NCBI GenBank assembly: GCA_029260695.1
Contig: JAJDCT010000164.1
Coordinates: forward strand, 1-9,612
Length of the DNA stretch: 9,612 nt
Origin: Phycisphaeraceae bacterium
GTDB taxonomy: Bacteria > Planctomycetota > Phycisphaerae > Phycisphaerales > Phycisphaeraceae
Direction of reading: 5' to 3'
Part shown: one piece after another, positions 5,642-9,612 of the stretch
Numbering within the stretch: the stretch's first letter is position 1
How the letters are laid out: each line of letters begins with the position of its first letter
The notes under the pieces: model-generated
Seen by the model: the letters and a program-made list of their open reading frames with translations, nothing else
Told to the model about the DNA's origin: nothing
The model's database searches: none
Made by a program: the position numbers and the translations under genes

Positions 5642-8497
5642 ATGCCGATCACACGCCACTTTCTGGGATGGGACGGGCCGGCACTTGAGCGGTCGGGGGT
5701 GTATCTGCATGAACATTTCGGGCAAGGCGAAGGCGGCTGGGATCTCTCGCACGTCGTCGCGGTAGTCCCTGCCGGGCGTGCGGGGCGACGGCTTGTGGAG
5801 GTGCTGGTCACCCAGGCGCAAGACGGGGGAGGCCTGCTGAACCCCCCGCGTGTCGTGACCACCGGCGGGCTGGCGGAATTGCTTTACCAACCAAGCGGCG
5901 CGGTGGCGGGTGATCTGGAATCCAACCTGGCGTGGGTATCTGCGTTGAGTCGGATGGAACCGGATGTGCTCGTCGACCTGATCCCGAACCCGCCGCAACG
6001 GGACGACCTGTCGGGCTGGTGGGCACTTGCTAAGCAGGTCCGCTCTCTACATGACGACTTGGCTGCGCACCGGATGGGTTTCGCTGACGTGCCGCGTCTG
6101 TGTGCCGAACGTGGCGTGGACCTCCGCGGCGAACAGCGGTGGGAGGCGCTTAGCCAGATCGAGCAGGCGTACCACCAGACGCTTGCGGCGCAGGGCCTGG
6201 CTGACCGCAACGCCCAACGGATAGACGCGATCAGCGAGAGCCGTTGCATGTGCGATGAAGACATACAGGTCGTCCTGATCGCCACCCCCGACCTCAACGA
6301 CGTCACCTCCGCGATGCTTGAGCAGGTGAGCGGCCGTGTCACCGCGTTGGTGATGGCACCGGACCTGCACCGTGATGGGTTCGACGGCCTGGGTGTGTTG
6401 AGAAGCGCCTATTGGCAGGATCAGCTCGTCAAACTGCGTGCTGAGCAGGTGTGCTTTGTCGAACGTGTATCGGGTCAGCCCGGTGCGTTGTTGACGCAAC
6501 TTTCGTCGGCTCATGATGAAGCACGGATTAAAGGCGAGACGCTCAGCGCCGATCAGGTGACGGTCGGGTTGGGCGATGAGAAGTTAGCCGAGGCGGTGAT
6601 GCGCTCGCTTGATATGGCGGGTGTATCAAGCCGACACGCAGCCGGGACACCCGCGCAGATATCCAGGCCGGCGGTTCTGCTGCGTGCACTGGGCGGGTTC
6701 ATGGAGCAGCAGCGCCACGACGCACTGGCCCGGTTGCTGCGACACGCGGACATCGAAACATACCTGCAAAGCCAGGCGCAGGGGGGCGAAGATGCCCGGC
6801 CGGCGATCCAAGACTGGCTGACCCTGTTGGACACCTACGCAACCCGGCACCTGCAAGGCAAACTCACGGGGACGTGGCTGGGTAAACCGCAGAGGCAGGA
6901 GAAGCTCAAGTCGTTGCGCGATACGGTGATCGCTTTGCTGCCGGTCCATCCCGCCGAACGACGACCGTTGCCGAGTTGGAGCGTACCGATCGCCGAGGCT
7001 TTGCGGCGTGTGTACGCAGAGATTTTTCTTAATCACCACGACCCGGACGACCGGCAACTGGCGCAGTCTCTTGAAGTGATCGCCGGGCTGTTGCGTGAGC
7101 AGTCCGAGTTGGATGAGCAAGGTGAGACTTGCCCAAGTGTGACCGTGTCACAGGCGATTACTCTGACGCTCGATCGTTTGTCGGATACATCGCTGCCGGA
7201 TGAGGGCGGCGAGCCAGCGGTCGAGCTACTGGGTTATCTGGAATTGGCACTGGATGACGCGCCGGTGCTGGCGATATGCGGGATGAACGAGGGGCTGATC
7301 CCCACGTCGCGCAACGCCGACGCCTTCCTGCCGGACTCGATCCGCTCGGCCCTGTCGATGCACGACAACGCCCACCGCTACGGGCGCGACCTGATGCTGC
7401 TTAATGCCATCACACGCTCAAGGTCAAACGTGAGCCTGATCGCGGCAAGGCGCAGTGACGACGGCGACCCGTTGACGCCCAGCCGGCTGTTGCTGGCGTG
7501 CGACGACGAAACACTGGTACGGCGTGTCCGGTCTTTCTTTAGTGAGGCGGATCCGGACTCACCCCCCCCATCGATGCCGTTGGAACACGGCGATACCGAT
7601 CGGTTTTTGATCCCAAGGCCCGTCATCGCACCCCAGCCGCTTAACGAATTACACGTCACAGCATTCCGCCAGTACCTGGTCTGCCCGTACCGGTTTTACC
7701 TCAAGCACATCCTGAGGCTGAACACGTTGGACGACCGGGCTGTTGAGATGGACCCGATGTCGTTTGGGACACTGGCGCACGCGGTGCTGCAGGCGTTTGG
7801 GAAAGATGACGCCAGACACTTAGCCGACCCGCGCGGTGTGGCGGAGTTTCTGGATAATCGGTTGGATACGTTGGTGGAAAGACGCTTCGGCAAAGAGCCG
7901 CGCCCCGCGGTGCGCATCCAGGTCGAGCAGATGCGCCAGCGGTTCGACACGTTTGCCCTGACACAGGCCAAGTTGGTTCAAGAAGGCTGGCGGATCGAGC
8001 ACATCGAGCAGGAGTTACGGGCCCAGGTCGTGGTGGATGGCGAGCCGTTTACCATCGTCGGCAAGATCGACCGGATCGACCGCCACGACACGTTGGGCTA
8101 CCGGGTCTACGACTACAAGACCGGTGACAAGGCCAAGCCCCCCGAAAAGATCCACCGCGCTACTCGCAACGGCGGAAAGGTATGGGTCGACCTGCAACTC
8201 CCGCTGTACCGCGACCTCTGTGCGGCGTTAGGCATCACCGGGCCGATCCAGTTGGGTTACCTGAACCTGCCTAAGTCGGATGAGGGTGCCGGGCCGGCGA
8301 TAGCCGATTGGGATGGGGGCGACCTTGCCGAGGCAAGCGAGGCAAGAGATGTCGTGATCCGGGCGCTGCGTGAGCAGAGGTTCTGGCCACCGGGCGACGC
8401 GCCGGTGTACCCCGACGGGCTTGGCCGAGTCTGCGCTGACACGGTGATGCAAAGACAGGTTGTGATTGACGCCAGCGGTGCCGGGGGGCTTGGGTAA
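5642..8497 (+). CDS. addB: AddB-like PD-(D/E)XK nuclease of a RecBCD/AddAB-type complex
   Basis: The product has 951 residues. It is the probable AddB partner of the helicase that follows; AddAB resects double-strand breaks for recombination and can degrade foreign DNA. At the Walker A position of the N-terminal helicase fold the sequence is PAGRAGRR (43-50), with no GKT, so ATP binding is unlikely. The inactive helicase core continues to GMNEGLIP (547-554), a hallmark of AddB/RecC-like proteins, followed by FLPDSIRSALS and a TPSRLLL block. The nuclease domain is complete: VTAFRQYLVCPYRF (672-685), His713 in FGTLAHAV, Asp810 in GKIDRID, Asp824 and Lys826 in YDYKTGD, and QLPLY (852-856). The CxxCxxxxxC group that normally ends AddB nuclease domains and holds an Fe-S cluster is missing; only Cys681 and Cys931 fall near those positions. 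The ATG at 5642 has AGGG 7 bases upstream. Its stop overlaps the helicase start by one base. Confidence 0.85.
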   Translation: MPITRHFLGWDGPALERSGVYLHEHFGQGEGGWDLSHVVAVVPAGRAGRRLVEVLVTQAQDGGGLLNPPRVVTTGGLAELLYQPSGAVAGDLESNLAWVSALSRMEPDVLVDLIPNPPQRDDLSGWWALAKQVRSLHDDLAAHRMGFADVPRLCAERGVDLRGEQRWEALSQIEQAYHQTLAAQGLADRNAQRIDAISESRCMCDEDIQVVLIATPDLNDVTSAMLEQVSGRVTALVMAPDLHRDGFDGLGVLRSAYWQDQLVKLRAEQVCFVERVSGQPGALLTQLSSAHDEARIKGETLSADQVTVGLGDEKLAEAVMRSLDMAGVSSRHAAGTPAQISRPAVLLRALGGFMEQQRHDALARLLRHADIETYLQSQAQGGEDARPAIQDWLTLLDTYATRHLQGKLTGTWLGKPQRQEKLKSLRDTVIALLPVHPAERRPLPSWSVPIAEALRRVYAEIFLNHHDPDDRQLAQSLEVIAGLLREQSELDEQGETCPSVTVSQAITLTLDRLSDTSLPDEGGEPAVELLGYLELALDDAPVLAICGMNEGLIPTSRNADAFLPDSIRSALSMHDNAHRYGRDLMLLNAITRSRSNVSLIAARRSDDGDPLTPSRLLLACDDETLVRRVRSFFSEADPDSPPPSMPLEHGDTDRFLIPRPVIAPQPLNELHVTAFRQYLVCPYRFYLKHILRLNTLDDRAVEMDPMSFGTLAHAVLQAFGKDDARHLADPRGVAEFLDNRLDTLVERRFGKEPRPAVRIQVEQMRQRFDTFALTQAKLVQEGWRIEHIEQELRAQVVVDGEPFTIVGKIDRIDRHDTLGYRVYDYKTGDKAKPPEKIHRATRNGGKVWVDLQLPLYRDLCAALGITGPIQLGYLNLPKSDEGAGPAIADWDGGDLAEASEARDVVIRALREQRFWPPGDAPVYPDGLGRVCADTVMQRQVVIDASGAGGLG

Positions 8498-9612
8498 TGA
8501 ATCAGCCACACGACGGATATGTTCACCAGGACGAAACCGCCCCGGGCTGGGGAGATCGGCATCCGCATCTGACGATCCGCGCCTCGGCGGGGTCGGGTAA
8601 GACGTATCAGCTCAGCACGCGGTACCTGTTCCTGGTGCGTCACGGTTTCGACCCCAGCCACATCCTGGCGACCACGTTCACGCGTAAGGCTGCGGGCGAA
8701 GTCCTGGGACGGGTCATTACGCGGCTCGCCGATGCGGTAGTGGATGAGGGCAAACGGGCGGAGCTGTCGGCCTCTCTCCAAGGCACTGCACTAAGCGAAA
8801 ACGACTGCCGGGCCATGCTGCGCACGCTCACCGGCTCGCTGCACCGGCTGTCGATCTCAACGATCGACGGGTTCTTCAACAGGATCGCCCAGAGTTTTCG
8901 GCACGAGTTGGACCTGCCGCCTGAGCCGAAGCTGATTGATGAGAAGCACCCGGTCGCGGTCCGGCTGCGTCAGGACGCGATCGAGGCGATGCTTGCCGAC
9001 GACGATCTGCCGGCGCTGGTGACACTGCTTAGACAACTGCACCACGACACAGCGGCGCGCTCTGTGACCGAGGTGATCGACTCGGCGGTGACGAATCTGT
9101 ACGAGGTCTACCGTGAAGCACCGGACCGGGGCGTGTGGTCAAGGCTCAAGCCGTTGTCGGTCATGGATGAAGATTCGCTTCAGTCGGCGGTCAGCGCGTT
9201 GGCCGGGGTGGTTGACGATTTGCCGTCTGACAAGCGCTGGCTCAAGGCCTTCGCGGCGAACCGTGAAGCGGTGTTGGCCCGCAACTGGGAGGGATTTATC
9301 AAGACCGGGCTGGCTGGGAAGCTGCGCGACGGCAGCGAGACGTACTACAACAAGCCATTCCCCGGCCCGGTCGTTTCGGCGTACGAACCGCTGCTCGGGC
9401 ACGCCGCCGGTGTCTTGATCCAACGAGTTGCCAAACAGACCAAGGCGACACACGACCTGCTTCGGCGGTTCGACGAGCACTACTCGGCCCTGCGCCGGCG
9501 GCAGGGTGTGCTGCTATTTAGCGACCTGACCCACAAGCTGTCGCGGGAGCTGCCGGAACTGGGCGACGGGCTGATGGAAGACGTGTACTACCGGCTGGAC
9601 GGGCGGGTGACG
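8497..9612 (+). CDS. addA: AddA-like UvrD/REP-family helicase (exonuclease V beta type), N-terminal part
   Basis: The gene runs off the right edge; 372 residues are visible and the frame is open throughout. Its ATG overlaps the addB stop by one base (TAATG), which indicates translational coupling and a fixed subunit ratio. Walker A is ASAGSGKT (29-36), preceded by a short tail. Motif Ia is TTFTRKAAGE (59-68), HRLSISTIDGFF (116-127) is the next conserved block, and LLFSDL (339-344) matches the segment that precedes the Walker B motif in AddA/RecB. Residues about 130-335 are the expected 1B insertion. The Walker B box and any C-terminal nuclease domain lie beyond the window, so AddA (with nuclease) cannot be told from a nuclease-free helicase. 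It unwinds DNA 3'-5' using ATP in the known family. The pairing with the preceding PD-(D/E)XK protein supports an AddAB-type complex. Confidence 0.88.
   Translation, partial: MNQPHDGYVHQDETAPGWGDRHPHLTIRASAGSGKTYQLSTRYLFLVRHGFDPSHILATTFTRKAAGEVLGRVITRLADAVVDEGKRAELSASLQGTALSENDCRAMLRTLTGSLHRLSISTIDGFFNRIAQSFRHELDLPPEPKLIDEKHPVAVRLRQDAIEAMLADDDLPALVTLLRQLHHDTAARSVTEVIDSAVTNLYEVYREAPDRGVWSRLKPLSVMDEDSLQSAVSALAGVVDDLPSDKRWLKAFAANREAVLARNWEGFIKTGLAGKLRDGSETYYNKPFPGPVVSAYEPLLGHAAGVLIQRVAKQTKATHDLLRRFDEHYSALRRRQGVLLFSDLTHKLSRELPELGDGLMEDVYYRLDGRVT

Overview
The window is about 62% G+C by eye and reads as ordinary bacterial chromosome. It most likely comes from a Planctomycetota bacterium, possibly Phycisphaerae. 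That placement is an inference from gene content: a secreted vanadium-haloperoxidase-like protein, a DUF971/DUF47/Pit cluster, a TPR-YggX fusion and a divergent AddBA pair. Several genes also have an apparent -10 box almost touching the start codon. No rRNA, tRNA, CRISPR array, transposase or phage gene was seen.

Layout. (1) Positions 1-794, minus strand: the N-terminal 264 residues of an exported haloperoxidase-like protein, running off the left edge. (2) Positions 795-997: a 203-base divergent promoter region with a small perfect inverted repeat. (3) Positions 998-3772, plus strand: DUF971 protein, DUF47 (PhoU-like) protein and Pit-type phosphate permease, spaced 64-68 bases apart. The last two are a classical low-affinity phosphate uptake pair. 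(4) Positions 3773-3907: five perfect GGGATTG heptamers, then the promoter region of a SixA-like phosphohistidine phosphatase (3908-4411). (5) Positions 4443-4705: an AT-richer small membrane-protein gene that appears broken by a one-base deletion in a G run. (6) Positions 4706-4788: a convergent gap with a GC-rich hairpin. (7) Positions 5436-4789, minus strand: a TPR protein with a C-terminal YggX-like domain. (8) Positions 5437-5641: a divergent intergenic region holding a 31-base imperfect inverted repeat with about 43 bases between the arms. (9) Positions 5642-9612, plus strand: addB-like nuclease and addA-like UvrD helicase with a one-base stop/start overlap. The helicase runs off the right edge.

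How the genes work together. DUF47 and Pit form a phosphate uptake unit. The AddB/AddA pair is a two-subunit double-strand-break resection nuclease, and the AddB here lacks both a Walker A motif and the usual Fe-S cysteines. The TPR-YggX protein is a plausible iron or oxidative-stress factor. SixA and DUF971 have no clear link to their neighbours beyond position.

I found no convincing new multi-gene system. The items most worth a second look are the TPR-YggX fusion without cysteines, the stripped-down AddB, the frameshifted small membrane protein, the two intergenic repeat structures, and the recurring -10-like hexamer 6-8 bases from start codons that suggests leaderless transcripts.
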